Shown: positions 52,034 to 62,490 of the stretch, piece after piece
Layout: every line of letters begins with the position of its first letter
How positions within the stretch are numbered: the first letter of the stretch is position 1
The notes under the pieces: model-generated
What the model was told of the DNA's origin: nothing
Databases searched by the model: none
What the model saw: the letters and a program-made list of their open reading frames with translations, nothing else
DNA from: Variovorax paradoxus
GTDB taxonomy: Bacteria; Pseudomonadota; Gammaproteobacteria; Burkholderiales; Burkholderiaceae_C
Assembly: GCF_009498455.1 (NCBI RefSeq)
Contig: NZ_CP045644.1
Location: forward strand, 372,001 to 436,000
Direction: 5' to 3'
Length of the DNA stretch: 64,000 nt
Program-made: the position numbers and the translations under genes

Positions 52034-55000
52034 TCAGGCGTGCGAGGCGGCGCGACCGCCGGCCGAAGCCTCGGCCTTCGCCTCGCCCGGCAGTTCCACC
52101 ATCGGACCGCTGCCGCTGTAGCGGTCGAGCGCCAGGTAGATCGCGGGCGTGATGTACAGCGTGATCACCTGCGAGAAGATCAACCCGCCCACCACGGCCA
52201 CGCCCAGCGGCTGGCGCAGCTCGGCGCCGGCGCCCAGGCCCAGCGCAAGCGGCAGTGCGCCCATCAGCGCGGCCAGCGTGGTCATGAGAATCGGGCGGAA
52301 GCGCAACCGGCAAGCCTCGCGGATCGCATCGACCGGCTGCATGCCCTCGGTGCGCTGCGCGTCGAGGGCGAAGTCGATCATCATGATCGCGTTCTTCTTC
52401 ACGATGCCGATCAGCAGCAGGATGCCGATGGTCGCGATCAGCGTGAGGTCGAAGCCGAAGAGCTTCAGCGAAAGCAACGCGCCCACCGCCGCCGAGGGCA
52501 GGCCCGCCAGGATGGTGATCGGGTGGATGTAGCTTTCGTACAGCACGCCCAGCAGCACATAGATGACCAGCACCGCCAGCACCAGCAGCACGGCCTGGCT
52601 GCCCTGCGAACTCTGGAACACCGCCGCGTCGCCGCCGTAGGTCGTGATGATCGACTGCGGCATCTTCAGCTCGTCCTTGAAGCGGTCGATCTTCGCGGTC
52701 GCGTTGCCCAGCGGCACGTCGGGGCCGAGGTTGAACGACACCGTCACCGCCTGGAGCTGGCCCTGGTGGTTGACCGAGGTCGGGCCGACGGTGCGCTTGA
52801 CGGTCGAGAAGGCCGACAGCGGCACCAGCTTGCCGGTGGTGCTGCGCACCGACAGCCGCGCCACGTCTTCCTCGAACTGGCGGTCGCTGTCGGCCGCCGA
52901 CAGGATGACCTGGTAGGTGTTGTTGGCGCCGTAGATGCTGCCAATCTGGCGGTCGCCGTACGCGTTGTACAGCGCGGTGCGCAGGTCGCCCACGGCCACG
53001 CCGAGCACGCCGGCCTTGTCGCGGTCGATCTCGAGCGTGGCCTGCAGGCCGCGGTTCTGCGAGTCGCTCGTCACGTCGCGGAAGTCGGGGTCGGCGCGCA
53101 TGCGCTCCATGAGCTTGGTCGACCACGGCACCATTTCGCCGGCGTTGACGCTTTGCAGCGTGTACTGGAAGCGCGCCTTGCTCTGGCGCCCGCCCAGGCG
53201 CAGGTTCTGCACCGGCTGCATGTAGACGGCCACGCCCGGAATTTCGCGGAAACGCTGGCGCAGCGACTCGAGCACCTTCGGCATCTTCGGACGTTCGCTG
53301 CGCGGCTTGAGCACCGCGAACAATCGGCCCGAGTTCTGCGTGGCGGTCGGGCCGCCCACGCCGACAAAGGAGCTCACGTAGGCCACGCTCGGGTCGGCCT
53401 GCAGCGTCGCGGCCACGCGCGCCTGCAGCGCCTTCATGGCGGTGAACGAAATGTCTTCGGCCGCTTCGGTGGTGATCTGGATCTGGCCGATGTCTTCCTC
53501 GGGGAAGAAGCCCTTGGGAATGCTGATGAACAGCCACGCCGTGACGACGAAGGTCAGCCCCGCCATGACGAGCATGAGTGCGCGGTGCCCGAGCGTCCAG
53601 TCGAGCGTGCGCATGTAGGTGCCGTGCACCGCGCGGTAGCCGCGCTCGAAGGCGCGGCCGATCGCGGTGCCGGGCTCGGGGTGCCCTTCTTCATGGTCCA
53701 GCGCGCCGTCCTTGCGCGGCACGTGCTTGAGCAGCCGGCTCGCGAGCATCGGCACGAGCGTGAGCGACACCACGGCCGACACCAGCACGGCCAGCGCCAC
53801 CACCACGGCGAACTCGTGGAACAGCAGGCCGATCACGCCCGGCATGAAGAAGATCGGAATGAACACGGCCACCAGCGAGATCGAGATCGACACGATGGTG
53901 AAGCCCACCTCGCGCGCGCCGCGCAGGGCGGCGGCCATCGGCTCCATGCCCTTCTCGACGTAGCGCATGATGTTTTCGAGCACCACGATGGCGTCGTCCA
54001 CCACCAGGCCCACGGCCAGCGTGATGCCCAGCAGCGAGACGTTGTCCAGGCTGTAGCCGAAGGCGTAGAGCAGCGCCACGGCGCCGATCAGCGAAATGGG
54101 AATGGTGGCCGCCGGAATCAGCGTGGCCACCAGCCGGTGCAGGAACAAAAAGATCACCAGCACCACCAGCGCGATGGTGCCCAGCAGCGTGAGCTGCACG
54201 TCGTGCACCGCCTCGCGGATCGAGAGCGAGCGGTCGTTGACCATGTGGATCTCGACCGACTGCGGCAGCTCGGCCTTGAAGCGCGGGATGAGCGCCCGCA
54301 CCGCGTCCACCACCTGCACGGTGTTGGCGTTGGGCTGGCGCTGCACGGCCAGCGAAATCGAGTCTTGCCCGTTGAAGCTGCTGGCGGTCTTGACCGACTC
54401 GAAGCTGTCTTCGAGCGTGGCCACTTCGTCGAGCCGCACCGGTGCGCCATTGCGCTGGGCAATGATGAGCTTGGCGAAGTCGGCCGCCTTCATGAGCTGG
54501 CGGTTGGCCTGGATGGTGAGCGTCTGGCGCGGACCGTCGAGCGTGCCGACCGGCGTGTTGGCGTTGGCCGAGTTCACGGCCTTGGCCAGTTCGTCGAGCG
54601 TGATGTTGCGCGCGTTGAGCAGGTCGGCATTGGCCTTGATGCGCACCGCGAAGGCCTTGCGCCCGTACACGCCCACCTGCGCCACGCCGTCGATCGTCGA
54701 GAGCGTGGGCGAAATGAGGTTCTCGGCGTAGTCGTTGAGCTCCGACGGATTCATCGACGGCGAGATCAGCGCAATGAACAGCACCGGCGCGTCGGCGGGA
54801 TTCACCTTGCGGTACGAGGGCAGCTGCGTGAGTTCTTGCGGCAGCTGGCGCTGGGCGCGCAGCAGCGCGGCCTGCACGTCGACGGCGGCGGCGTCGATGT
54901 CGCGGCTGCTGACGAATTCGAGCGTGAGCGAGGTCACGCCCTGGGTGTTCACCGAACTGATGGTCTGCAGGCCGGGAATGGTCGAGAACTGCTTTTCGAG

Positions 55001-55198
55001 CGGGAGCGCCACCGAGCTCGCCATGGTCTCGGGGCTGGCGCCCGGCAGCTGCGCGTTGACGTTGATGACCGGCGTGTTGTAGCTCGGCAGCGCCGCGACG
55101 GGGATGCTGAAGTACGCAAAGATGCCGATGACCACGACGGCCGCGGACAGCAGCACCGTCATCGCCGGACGGCGGATGCAGAGCTCTGAAATGTTCAT
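52034..55198 (-). CDS. RND multidrug efflux pump inner-membrane transporter (MdtB/MdtC/MuxB-like)
   Basis: A 1054-residue proton-driven exporter with the classical layout: two repeats of one plus five helices and large periplasmic loops. TM4 carries the paired aspartates (LAVGLVVDDAIVVLENIMRYVEKG), and TM10 the lysine (GIVKKNAIMMIDFAL). Similarity is to the MdtBC/MuxBC branch, here as a single pump gene. The ATG overlaps the adaptor gene stop (ATGA). No outer-membrane channel gene is present in the window, so it must borrow one. Confidence 0.96.
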   Translation of the reverse strand: MNISELCIRRPAMTVLLSAAVVVIGIFAYFSIPVAALPSYNTPVINVNAQLPGASPETMASSVALPLEKQFSTIPGLQTISSVNTQGVTSLTLEFVSSRDIDAAAVDVQAALLRAQRQLPQELTQLPSYRKVNPADAPVLFIALISPSMNPSELNDYAENLISPTLSTIDGVAQVGVYGRKAFAVRIKANADLLNARNITLDELAKAVNSANANTPVGTLDGPRQTLTIQANRQLMKAADFAKLIIAQRNGAPVRLDEVATLEDSFESVKTASSFNGQDSISLAVQRQPNANTVQVVDAVRALIPRFKAELPQSVEIHMVNDRSLSIREAVHDVQLTLLGTIALVVLVIFLFLHRLVATLIPAATIPISLIGAVALLYAFGYSLDNVSLLGITLAVGLVVDDAIVVLENIMRYVEKGMEPMAAALRGAREVGFTIVSISISLVAVFIPIFFMPGVIGLLFHEFAVVVALAVLVSAVVSLTLVPMLASRLLKHVPRKDGALDHEEGHPEPGTAIGRAFERGYRAVHGTYMRTLDWTLGHRALMLVMAGLTFVVTAWLFISIPKGFFPEEDIGQIQITTEAAEDISFTAMKALQARVAATLQADPSVAYVSSFVGVGGPTATQNSGRLFAVLKPRSERPKMPKVLESLRQRFREIPGVAVYMQPVQNLRLGGRQSKARFQYTLQSVNAGEMVPWSTKLMERMRADPDFRDVTSDSQNRGLQATLEIDRDKAGVLGVAVGDLRTALYNAYGDRQIGSIYGANNTYQVILSAADSDRQFEEDVARLSVRSTTGKLVPLSAFSTVKRTVGPTSVNHQGQLQAVTVSFNLGPDVPLGNATAKIDRFKDELKMPQSIITTYGGDAAVFQSSQGSQAVLLVLAVLVIYVLLGVLYESYIHPITILAGLPSAAVGALLSLKLFGFDLTLIATIGILLLIGIVKKNAIMMIDFALDAQRTEGMQPVDAIREACRLRFRPILMTTLAALMGALPLALGLGAGAELRQPLGVAVVGGLIFSQVITLYITPAIYLALDRYSGSGPMVELPGEAKAEASAGGRAASHA

Positions 55199-56418
55199 GC
55201 GCGTTCTCGCGCCGGCTGCACGTCCGACGAGGCTGCGCTGCCGGGCGTGACGCCCGTGGTGCCGTTGGCGGGCGCCCCGCCCGGGCCAGCCGGCGCCTTG
55301 ACGTCAACGCGCACCTTGCCGCCCGGGCGCACGTTCTGGCTGCCTTCGATCACGACCTGCTCGCCGGGCGTGACGCCGCTCACCGCAACCTGGGTGCCGA
55401 AGGTGTGCAGCACCTTGACCTGGCGGCGTGCCGCGTTGCGCTCGGCATCGACCACGTACAGCGAGGTGCCGTCGGACAGCATCATGAGCGCCGCGGCCGG
55501 CACCACGGTGACGCCGCCGAGCATGCGCACGGTGATGCGCGTGTTGACGAACTGGCCGGGCCACAGGCTCTGGTCGGCGTTGGCGAACACGGCCTTGGCG
55601 CGCACGGTGCCGATCTGCGGATCGACCGTGTTGTCGACGAAGTCGAGCGTGCCGAACAGCGGCTCGCGCCGGCCCGTGACCAGCGCCTCGACCTTGGCGC
55701 GCGTGCGCGCGGCGGCCAGCAGGTCCTGCAGGTTGCCCTCGGGCACCGGGAAGCTCACGGCGATGGGGTCGAGCTGGGTGATGGTGACCAGCGACAGCGT
55801 GGGCTGCACCAGCGTGCCCGGGTAGATGTTGACGGCGCCGATGCGCCCCGCGATGGGCGCGCGCAGCGTGGCGTAGCCCAGCGCGACCTGCGCCGACTGC
55901 ACGGCGGCGCGGTCGGCCGCGACGGCGGCGCGCTGCGCCTGGAGCTGCGACAGCGTGGCGTCGGCCGCGCTCTTGGCAATGAAGTTCTGTGCCACCAGGT
56001 CCTGGCTGCGCTTGTACTGGCGCTCCAGGTCGGCCATGGCGGCCTCGTCCTTCTGCTGCTGGGCCCGGGCGCGCGCGAGGTTGGCCTGGTCGTTGCGGTC
56101 GTCGAGCGTGAAGAGCAGCTGCCCTGCCTTCACGAACTGGCCTTCCTTGACGTGCACCGCGCTCACGGTGTTGGTGACCTGCGGACGCAGGTCGACGCTG
56201 TTGAGCGAAACCACGCTGCCGTTGACCTGCACGGTGACCGGCACGTCCTTTTTTTCGGCCGTGGCCAGCGCGACCAGCGCGGCGGGAGGCCCGGCGTTCG
56301 CGGACCTGGCGTCTTTCGTGTCTTTGGTGGCGGGCTGATCGCCCGACATGCGCCACCAGCCGCCCGCGACGGCTACGATCAACACGCCCGCGAGGGCGAA
56401 GGCGGCAGTTTTCTTCAT
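55195..56418 (-). CDS. RND efflux periplasmic adaptor (membrane fusion protein)
   Basis: A 407-residue HlyD/AcrA-family adaptor: N-terminal anchor helix, lipoyl halves (VKEGQFVKAGQLLFTLDDRNDQ and YATLRAPIAGRIGAVNIYPGTLV), an alpha-hairpin with coiled coil (ARAQQQKDEAAMADLERQYKRSQDLV) and a beta-barrel. ATG 56418 gives the natural MKKTAAFALAG start. First gene of the pump operon, behind a direct repeat typical of OmpR/CpxR-type regulators. Confidence 0.95.
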   Translation of the reverse strand: MKKTAAFALAGVLIVAVAGGWWRMSGDQPATKDTKDARSANAGPPAALVALATAEKKDVPVTVQVNGSVVSLNSVDLRPQVTNTVSAVHVKEGQFVKAGQLLFTLDDRNDQANLARARAQQQKDEAAMADLERQYKRSQDLVAQNFIAKSAADATLSQLQAQRAAVAADRAAVQSAQVALGYATLRAPIAGRIGAVNIYPGTLVQPTLSLVTITQLDPIAVSFPVPEGNLQDLLAAARTRAKVEALVTGRREPLFGTLDFVDNTVDPQIGTVRAKAVFANADQSLWPGQFVNTRITVRMLGGVTVVPAAALMMLSDGTSLYVVDAERNAARRQVKVLHTFGTQVAVSGVTPGEQVVIEGSQNVRPGGKVRVDVKAPAGPGGAPANGTTGVTPGSAASSDVQPARERA

Positions 56419-56488
56419 GGGTTCTTGTGCACTTTGGGCTGACAGCAACTATTGCAGCAGTGGCCGACGCGCAGTGTTCATGGGCGCC

Positions 56489-56503
56489 GTAAAGAAATGT
56501 AAA
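56489..56503. promoter_or_regulatory. GTAAA-N5-GTAAA direct repeat upstream of the efflux operon
   Basis: A perfect GTAAA-GAAAT-GTAAA, the CpxR consensus form and a typical 10-bp-period repeat for OmpR/PhoB-family response regulators. It lies 71 bp upstream of the adaptor start and 100 bp upstream of the divergent small exported protein. Confidence 0.55.
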
Positions 56504-56602
56504 GCAGGTCGACAGAAAGCCCCTCACCACCCGCTGCGTCCCGGCATGAGGGAAAACACCCCCTCGCTAAAATCGCCGGTCCACAGCCTCTGGATATACC
56601 CC

Positions 56603-57061
56603 ATGAACCGCTGCAAGACACCCACGAAAACGCTCACTTCCCTCGCTCTTTGCGCAGCCCTTGCCGGCGCCGCAGGTCTTTTCTCCCTCCACGCCAGCGC
56701 CCAGGACGAGGTGCCCCGTCCGCAGACGCAGAACGAGTCGCTCAACGGCGGGCGCAACTTTCCCATCGGCACGCTGCGCGGCAAGTTCATGGTGACCAGC
56801 GCCCCGGACGTCGAACTCGACGGCCGGGCCGATCGCCTGGGCGCCGGTGCGCGCATCCGCAGCCCGCAGAACATGCTGGTGATGCCCGGCGCCATCATTG
56901 GCCAGAAGTACCTCGTGAACTACACGCGCGACGCCGCCGGGCTGCTGCGCGAAGTCTGGATCCTGACGCCCGACGAGGCCATGGCCAGCCGCGAATCGCT
57001 GAACAAGCCGTTCCTGAACATCTGGCCGTTCGTCTCGAACGACACGGTGAACACGCAGTAA
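56603..57061 (+). CDS. Small exported protein of unknown function
   Basis: A 152-residue protein with a signal peptide (cut near ASA-QD). The mature part is GTLRGKFMVTSAPDVELDGRADRLGAGARIRSPQNMLVMPG, then LVNYTRDAAGLLREVWILTPDEA: a beta-rich domain I recognise only as a conserved hypothetical of this bacterial group. It is divergent from the efflux adaptor gene and upstream of miaB (90 bp). No function proposed. Confidence 0.75.
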   Translation: MNRCKTPTKTLTSLALCAALAGAAGLFSLHASAQDEVPRPQTQNESLNGGRNFPIGTLRGKFMVTSAPDVELDGRADRLGAGARIRSPQNMLVMPGAIIGQKYLVNYTRDAAGLLREVWILTPDEAMASRESLNKPFLNIWPFVSNDTVNTQ

Positions 57062-57151
57062 CGCGGCCACCCCGCAAGCAAGCAAAAATCCGCGGGCGCC
57101 ACGCGCGCCTCGCAGTCCTTCACCTTTTCGAAGGGCACAGAGAACTCCCCC

Positions 57152-58513
57152 ATGAAAAAAGTATTCATCAAGACCTTCGGCTGCCAGATGAACGAGTACG
57201 ACTCGGACAAGATGGCGGACGTGCTCCACGCCGCGCAGGGCTACGAGCCCACGCAGAACGTGGACGAGGCCGACCTCATCCTGTTCAACACCTGCTCGGT
57301 GCGCGAGAAGGCGCAGGAGAAGGTGTTCTCCGACCTCGGCCGCGTGAAGCACCTGAAGGCCAAGGGCGTGAAGATCGGCGTGGGCGGCTGCGTGGCGAGC
57401 CAGGAAGGCCAGGCCATCATCGCGCGCGCGCCCTATGTCGACATCGTGTTCGGCCCGCAGACGCTGCACCGCCTGCCCGAGATGCTGAACGACCGCGACA
57501 GGCTCGACCGCCCGCAGGTCGACATCAGCTTCCCCGAGATCGAGAAGTTCGACCACCTGCCGCCCGCGCGCGTCGAAGGCGCGACCGCCTTCGTGTCGAT
57601 CATGGAAGGCTGCTCCAAGTACTGCAGCTACTGCGTGGTGCCCTACACCCGCGGCGAGGAAGTGAACCGCCCGCTCGACGACGTGCTGGTCGAGATCGCC
57701 GGCCTCGCCGACCAGGGCGTGCGCGAGATCACGCTGCTGGGCCAGAACGTGAACGCCTACCGCGGCAAGATGGGCGACACCGCCGAGATCGCCGACTTCG
57801 CGCTGCTCATCGAGTACGTGGCCGAGATCCCCGGCATCGAGCGCATCCGCTACACCACCAGCCACCCGAACGAGTTCACGCCGCGCCTCATCGAGGCCTA
57901 CGCCAAGGTGCCGCAGCTCGTCTCGCATCTGCACCTGCCGGTGCAGCACGGCAGCGACCGCATCCTCATGGCCATGAAGCGCGGCTACACAGCCATGGAA
58001 TACAAGAGCACGGTGCGCAAGCTGCGTGCCATCCGCCCCGACCTCGCATTGAGCAGCGACTTCATCGTCGGCTTCCCCGGCGAGACCGATGCCGACTTCG
58101 ACAAGATGATGAAGCTCATCGACGACTGCCAGTTCGACAACAGCTTCAGCTTCATCTTCAGCCCGCGCCCCGGCACGCCCGCCGCCGCGCTGCAGGACGA
58201 CACGCCGCACGAGGTGAAGCTGGCGCGCCTGCAGACGCTGCAGCGCGTCATCGATGGCAACGTGCGCCGCTTCGGCGATGCGCTCGTGGGCAGCACGCAG
58301 CGCGTGCTGGTCGAGGGCGCGTCGCGCAAGGACGCGAACGAACTCATGGGCCGCACCGCCTGCAACCGCGTCGTCAACTTCGAAGGCGACGCCCGCCTCG
58401 TGGGCCAGATGGCCGACCTGCGCATCACCCGCTCGCTGGCGTACACGCTGCGCGGCGAAGTGGTCACGCGCGAATCGGCCCTGGCTGCCGCCGCCACGGC
58501 GCTCGCCCACTGA
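57152..58513 (+). CDS. miaB: tRNA-2-methylthio-N6-dimethylallyladenosine synthase
   Basis: Radical-SAM methylthiotransferase acting on A37 of tRNA. In 453 residues: UPF0004 domain ([42 protein letters not shown] with the three cluster cysteines), the radical-SAM CxxxCxxC (CSKYCSYC), and a C-terminal TRAM domain. The stop overlaps the glrK ATG by one base (TGATG), so translation is coupled. Confidence 0.97.
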   Translation: MKKVFIKTFGCQMNEYDSDKMADVLHAAQGYEPTQNVDEADLILFNTCSVREKAQEKVFSDLGRVKHLKAKGVKIGVGGCVASQEGQAIIARAPYVDIVFGPQTLHRLPEMLNDRDRLDRPQVDISFPEIEKFDHLPPARVEGATAFVSIMEGCSKYCSYCVVPYTRGEEVNRPLDDVLVEIAGLADQGVREITLLGQNVNAYRGKMGDTAEIADFALLIEYVAEIPGIERIRYTTSHPNEFTPRLIEAYAKVPQLVSHLHLPVQHGSDRILMAMKRGYTAMEYKSTVRKLRAIRPDLALSSDFIVGFPGETDADFDKMMKLIDDCQFDNSFSFIFSPRPGTPAAALQDDTPHEVKLARLQTLQRVIDGNVRRFGDALVGSTQRVLVEGASRKDANELMGRTACNRVVNFEGDARLVGQMADLRITRSLAYTLRGEVVTRESALAAAATALAH

Positions 58514-59940
58514 TGGCGAAACGTCCGTCCGTCCGGGGCTCGTTCCAGCAGCTCCTGCTGTTTGCCTTTTTGCTCATCACCGCGCTGCTGGTGGGTGTGG
58601 CGCTGCGCTCGGTGCTGCAGTACGACGCGCTCGTCACGCAAAGCCGCGACGCCGCGGCGCGCGCGCTGCGCCTGTCGGGCGCTTCGCAGTCGCTGGCCGA
58701 ACGCAGCGCGGCCATGGAGCGCGCGGGTCGCCAGTCGCTGGTGCTCAACGACGCCGTGCTGCGCCGCCGCTTCGACGAGGCGGCGCGCGAAGCCCACCAG
58801 GTGCTGGAGCGCCTGGAGCGCAACGGCCTGCCGGCCGCCGGCATCGACATGTGGCGCGGCCAGCTCGGCGTGATCGAAGGGCTGCTCAGCGGCAGCCCCG
58901 ACAGCGCCCTGGCCCGCGAAAGCACGATGGCGATGCAGTTTCGCGAGCTCGACGCGCTGAACACCAACCTCGCGCAGCAGGCCCAGTTTCTGATCGAAAC
59001 GCAGAACGACGCACTGGCCAAGCGCATCGAGAACGCGCGCCGCCGGCTGATGCGCGAGGTGGTGGCCGCCAGCGTGCTGGCCGTGTCGCTGGCGCTGGCC
59101 TTCGGCATCTGGCTGGCGCGTCCCTTCAAGCGCATGGAGCACGCCATCGTCGGCCTCGGCCAGAACCGGCTCGACGAACCGATCGACATCCGCGGCCCGG
59201 CCGACGTGCGCCGCGTGTCGCAGCAGCTCGAATGGCTGCGCCTGCGCCTGACCGAACTCGATGCCGACAAGGCGCGCTTTTTGCGCCACGTGTCGCACGA
59301 GCTGAAGACGCCGCTGGCCGCGCTGCGCGAAGGCGTGTCGCTGCTCGAAGACGGCGTGACCGGCCCGCTGAACCCGGCGCAGCTCGAAGTCGCGCAGATC
59401 CTGCAGCAAAACACCGTGTCGCTGCAGAACCAGATCGAGGCACTGCTGCGCTTCAACGCCGCCGCCTTCGAGGCGCGCGAACTGCGCCGCGAACGCACCG
59501 AGCTGCTGCCGCTGATCGAAGAGCAGATCGAGGCCCAGCGCCTGCAGTGGCAGGCACATGGCCTGCGCGTGCGCGCCGAGGGCGAGCCGATCACGCTGAC
59601 GGTCGACCGCACCAAGCTGGGCACCGCCATCGCCAACCTGCTGTCGAACGCGATCCGTTTCTCAGCCGCGGGCGGCATCATCACGCTGGCCGTGTCGGGC
59701 ACGCCCGAGGCGGTGCACATCGACGTGTGCGACGCCGGCCCCGGCATTGCCACGGGCGACCGCGACCGCATCTTCGAACCCTTCTTCCGCGGCGAGCGCC
59801 AGCCCGAGCACACGGTGAAAGGCACCGGCATCGGACTTTCCATCGTGCAGGAGTACATTGCAGCCCATGGGGGCCGCATCGCCCTGCTGCCGGACGGCCC
59901 CGGTGCACGCTTTCGCATCGAACTGCCGCGCACGACCTGA
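58513..59940 (+). CDS. glrK: Sensor histidine kinase GlrK (QseE-like)
   Basis: A 475-residue membrane kinase: TM1 (about 12-33), a roughly 140-residue periplasmic helical sensor, TM2 (about 177-197), HAMP, the H-box FLRHVSHELKTPLAALREGVSLLEDG, and an ATPase domain (N box IANLLSNAIRFSAAGG, DAGPGI, FRGE, GTGIGLSIV). It is assigned as GlrK because a QseG-like lipoprotein and a GlrR-like sigma-54 regulator follow in the enterobacterial order. Confidence 0.9.
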   Translation: MAKRPSVRGSFQQLLLFAFLLITALLVGVALRSVLQYDALVTQSRDAAARALRLSGASQSLAERSAAMERAGRQSLVLNDAVLRRRFDEAAREAHQVLERLERNGLPAAGIDMWRGQLGVIEGLLSGSPDSALARESTMAMQFRELDALNTNLAQQAQFLIETQNDALAKRIENARRRLMREVVAASVLAVSLALAFGIWLARPFKRMEHAIVGLGQNRLDEPIDIRGPADVRRVSQQLEWLRLRLTELDADKARFLRHVSHELKTPLAALREGVSLLEDGVTGPLNPAQLEVAQILQQNTVSLQNQIEALLRFNAAAFEARELRRERTELLPLIEEQIEAQRLQWQAHGLRVRAEGEPITLTVDRTKLGTAIANLLSNAIRFSAAGGIITLAVSGTPEAVHIDVCDAGPGIATGDRDRIFEPFFRGERQPEHTVKGTGIGLSIVQEYIAAHGGRIALLPDGPGARFRIELPRTT

Positions 59941-59984
59941 CCCCGGACACCCCCACCCAACACCGCCCCGCGCTTTTTCGACCC

Positions 59985-60638
59985 ATGTTCCTTTCGTTCG
60001 TCCGCAGATCCACCTTCGCCGGGGCCATGGCCGTGCCATGCGCCCTGCTGCTGGCGGCCTGCGCCTCCCAGCCCAAGCCGCCGGCCGAAGCCGACGCGCT
60101 GCCGCCGCCCGTGGCCGCGCCGCGCGTGGTGCCGGTCGAGGCCGAGCCCCGCGCGCCGGCCACGCAGCCGGCCTCGCTGTTCACGCAACTCACGCAGGGG
60201 CCCGTCGCGGCCCTGCTGGCCTATGCCGACAAGGTGCGCCCGCTGGGCGGCGCCGACCTGAGCGCCGAAATTTCGCGCGTCGGCGAACAGGGCGAAACGC
60301 CCGCAGCGCAGATGCAGCTCGCGATCCTGCTTGCGCAGACCCGCGTGCCGGCCGACCTGGCGCGCGCGCTGGGCCTGCTGCAGCGCGTGATCGGCAACCC
60401 CGCGCCCGAAGCGCAGCCGCTGCAACCGCTCGCACGGGTGCTGGCGGCGCGTTACATCGAGCAACGCCGCGTCGAGGACGACCGCGACAAGCAGGTGCAG
60501 CAGCTGCGCGACAGCCAGCGCCGCATCGACCAGCTCAACGAACGCATCGAGGCGCTGCGCGCCATCGAGCGCAGCTTCGCCCGGCCGAACACGCCGGCAC
60601 CTGTCACTGCCCCCAGCGGAAGCCGAACCAATCCATGA
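59985..60638 (+). CDS. qseG: QseG/YfhG-like outer-membrane lipoprotein
   Basis: A 217-residue lipoprotein (lipobox LAAC, Cys26) with a Pro/Ala linker, a helical domain and a C-terminal coiled coil (DKQVQQLRDSQRRIDQLNERIEALRAIE). In E. coli the gene between glrK and glrR encodes QseG, an outer-membrane lipoprotein that contacts the kinase. Sequence similarity is modest; the assignment rests on position, lipobox and coiled coil. Confidence 0.75.
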   Translation: MFLSFVRRSTFAGAMAVPCALLLAACASQPKPPAEADALPPPVAAPRVVPVEAEPRAPATQPASLFTQLTQGPVAALLAYADKVRPLGGADLSAEISRVGEQGETPAAQMQLAILLAQTRVPADLARALGLLQRVIGNPAPEAQPLQPLARVLAARYIEQRRVEDDRDKQVQQLRDSQRRIDQLNERIEALRAIERSFARPNTPAPVTAPSGSRTNP

Positions 60639-60699
60639 GCGGCGTGCCGGGCCGCCCCAAACAAGCTCGCACCAAAGTGCGAAGCACGGAGGTAGATCG

Positions 60700-62088
<1,389 letters not shown>

Positions 62089-62097
62089 CGACAGGCC

Positions 62098-62110
62098 TAA
62101 GTCGTTGATT
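62098..62110 (-). promoter_or_regulatory. IHF site 1 within an 18-bp direct repeat
   Basis: On the minus strand AATCAACGACTTA matches WATCARNNNNTTR. It is part of AAGTCGTTGATTTGAAAG (62099-62116), repeated exactly at 62224-62241. Confidence 0.55.
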
Positions 62111-62142
62111 TGAAAGGCTGTTTTCCGAGGGCCGTCAGGGCT

Positions 62143-62160
62143 TGTCGGGATTCGGCGACA
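62143..62160. promoter_or_regulatory. GlrR-type binding site 2
   Basis: TGTC-N10-GACA, perfect, centre about 129 bp upstream of the predicted start and 67 bp from site 1. Enhancer-type position for a sigma-54 activator. Confidence 0.75.
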
Positions 62161-62174
62161 AAAACGGGGGTTTC

Positions 62175-62193
62175 AGGGGCCTGACGGGCCCCT
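62175..62193. terminator. GC hairpin between GlrR site 2 and the sigma-54 promoter
   Basis: AGGGGCC, loop TGACG, GGCCCCT, followed by CCCCC and then A-rich sequence. It may end the glrR transcript; no T-run on the + strand. Confidence 0.35.
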
Positions 62194-62222
62194 CCCCCAC
62201 AAAAAACGGCTCCGAGTCGCGC

Positions 62223-62235
62223 CAAGTCGTTGATT
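62223..62235 (-). promoter_or_regulatory. IHF site 2 within the 18-bp direct repeat
   Basis: Minus strand AATCAACGACTTG matches WATCARNNNNTTR. It lies between GlrR site 2 and the sigma-54 promoter, where a bend would bring the activator to the polymerase. Confidence 0.65.
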
Positions 62236-62254
62236 TGAAAGCGTTTTTCCAGGC

Positions 62255-62269
62255 TGGCACAGGGTTTGC
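62255..62269 (+). promoter_or_regulatory. Sigma-54 (-24/-12) promoter upstream of opgH
   Basis: TGGCAC-N5-TTGC with GG (62256-62257) and GC (62268-62269) exactly 10 bp apart. Predicted transcription start about 62281, 210 nt before opgH. Confidence 0.75.
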
Positions 62270-62281
62270 CCCTGTACTGGC

Positions 62282-62482
62282 ATGACAGCACTTACCAGCC
62301 CATCTTTCGCACTGCGTCCGCAGCGCGACGGCCTGCGTCAAAAGCAGTTTTCCTCCTCGCGGCCCCGTGCCGCGGGCCATTCGCTGACCGCGCTCCCGGG
62401 CGTCGGCGGCGCCGCCACGGACTGCGTCTTCAAGCGCCTTCCGGCCATTGGCGACACCCCCCTCGACAAGCAGCGTTGGTGA
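62282..62482 (+). CDS. Possible small ORF at the sigma-54 transcription start
   Basis: A 66-codon ORF (MTALTSPSFALRPQRDGLRQ...) whose ATG lies one base after the predicted start, so it would be leaderless. Its TGA is followed at once by ATG AAA CGA TGA, a three-codon ORF that overlaps the opgH ATG. No family is recognised. The sequence is basic and Ser/Arg-rich and could instead be an untranslated leader or small RNA. Coding status is uncertain. Confidence 0.3.
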   Translation: MTALTSPSFALRPQRDGLRQKQFSSSRPRAAGHSLTALPGVGGAATDCVFKRLPAIGDTPLDKQRW

Positions 62483-62490
62483 ATGAAACG

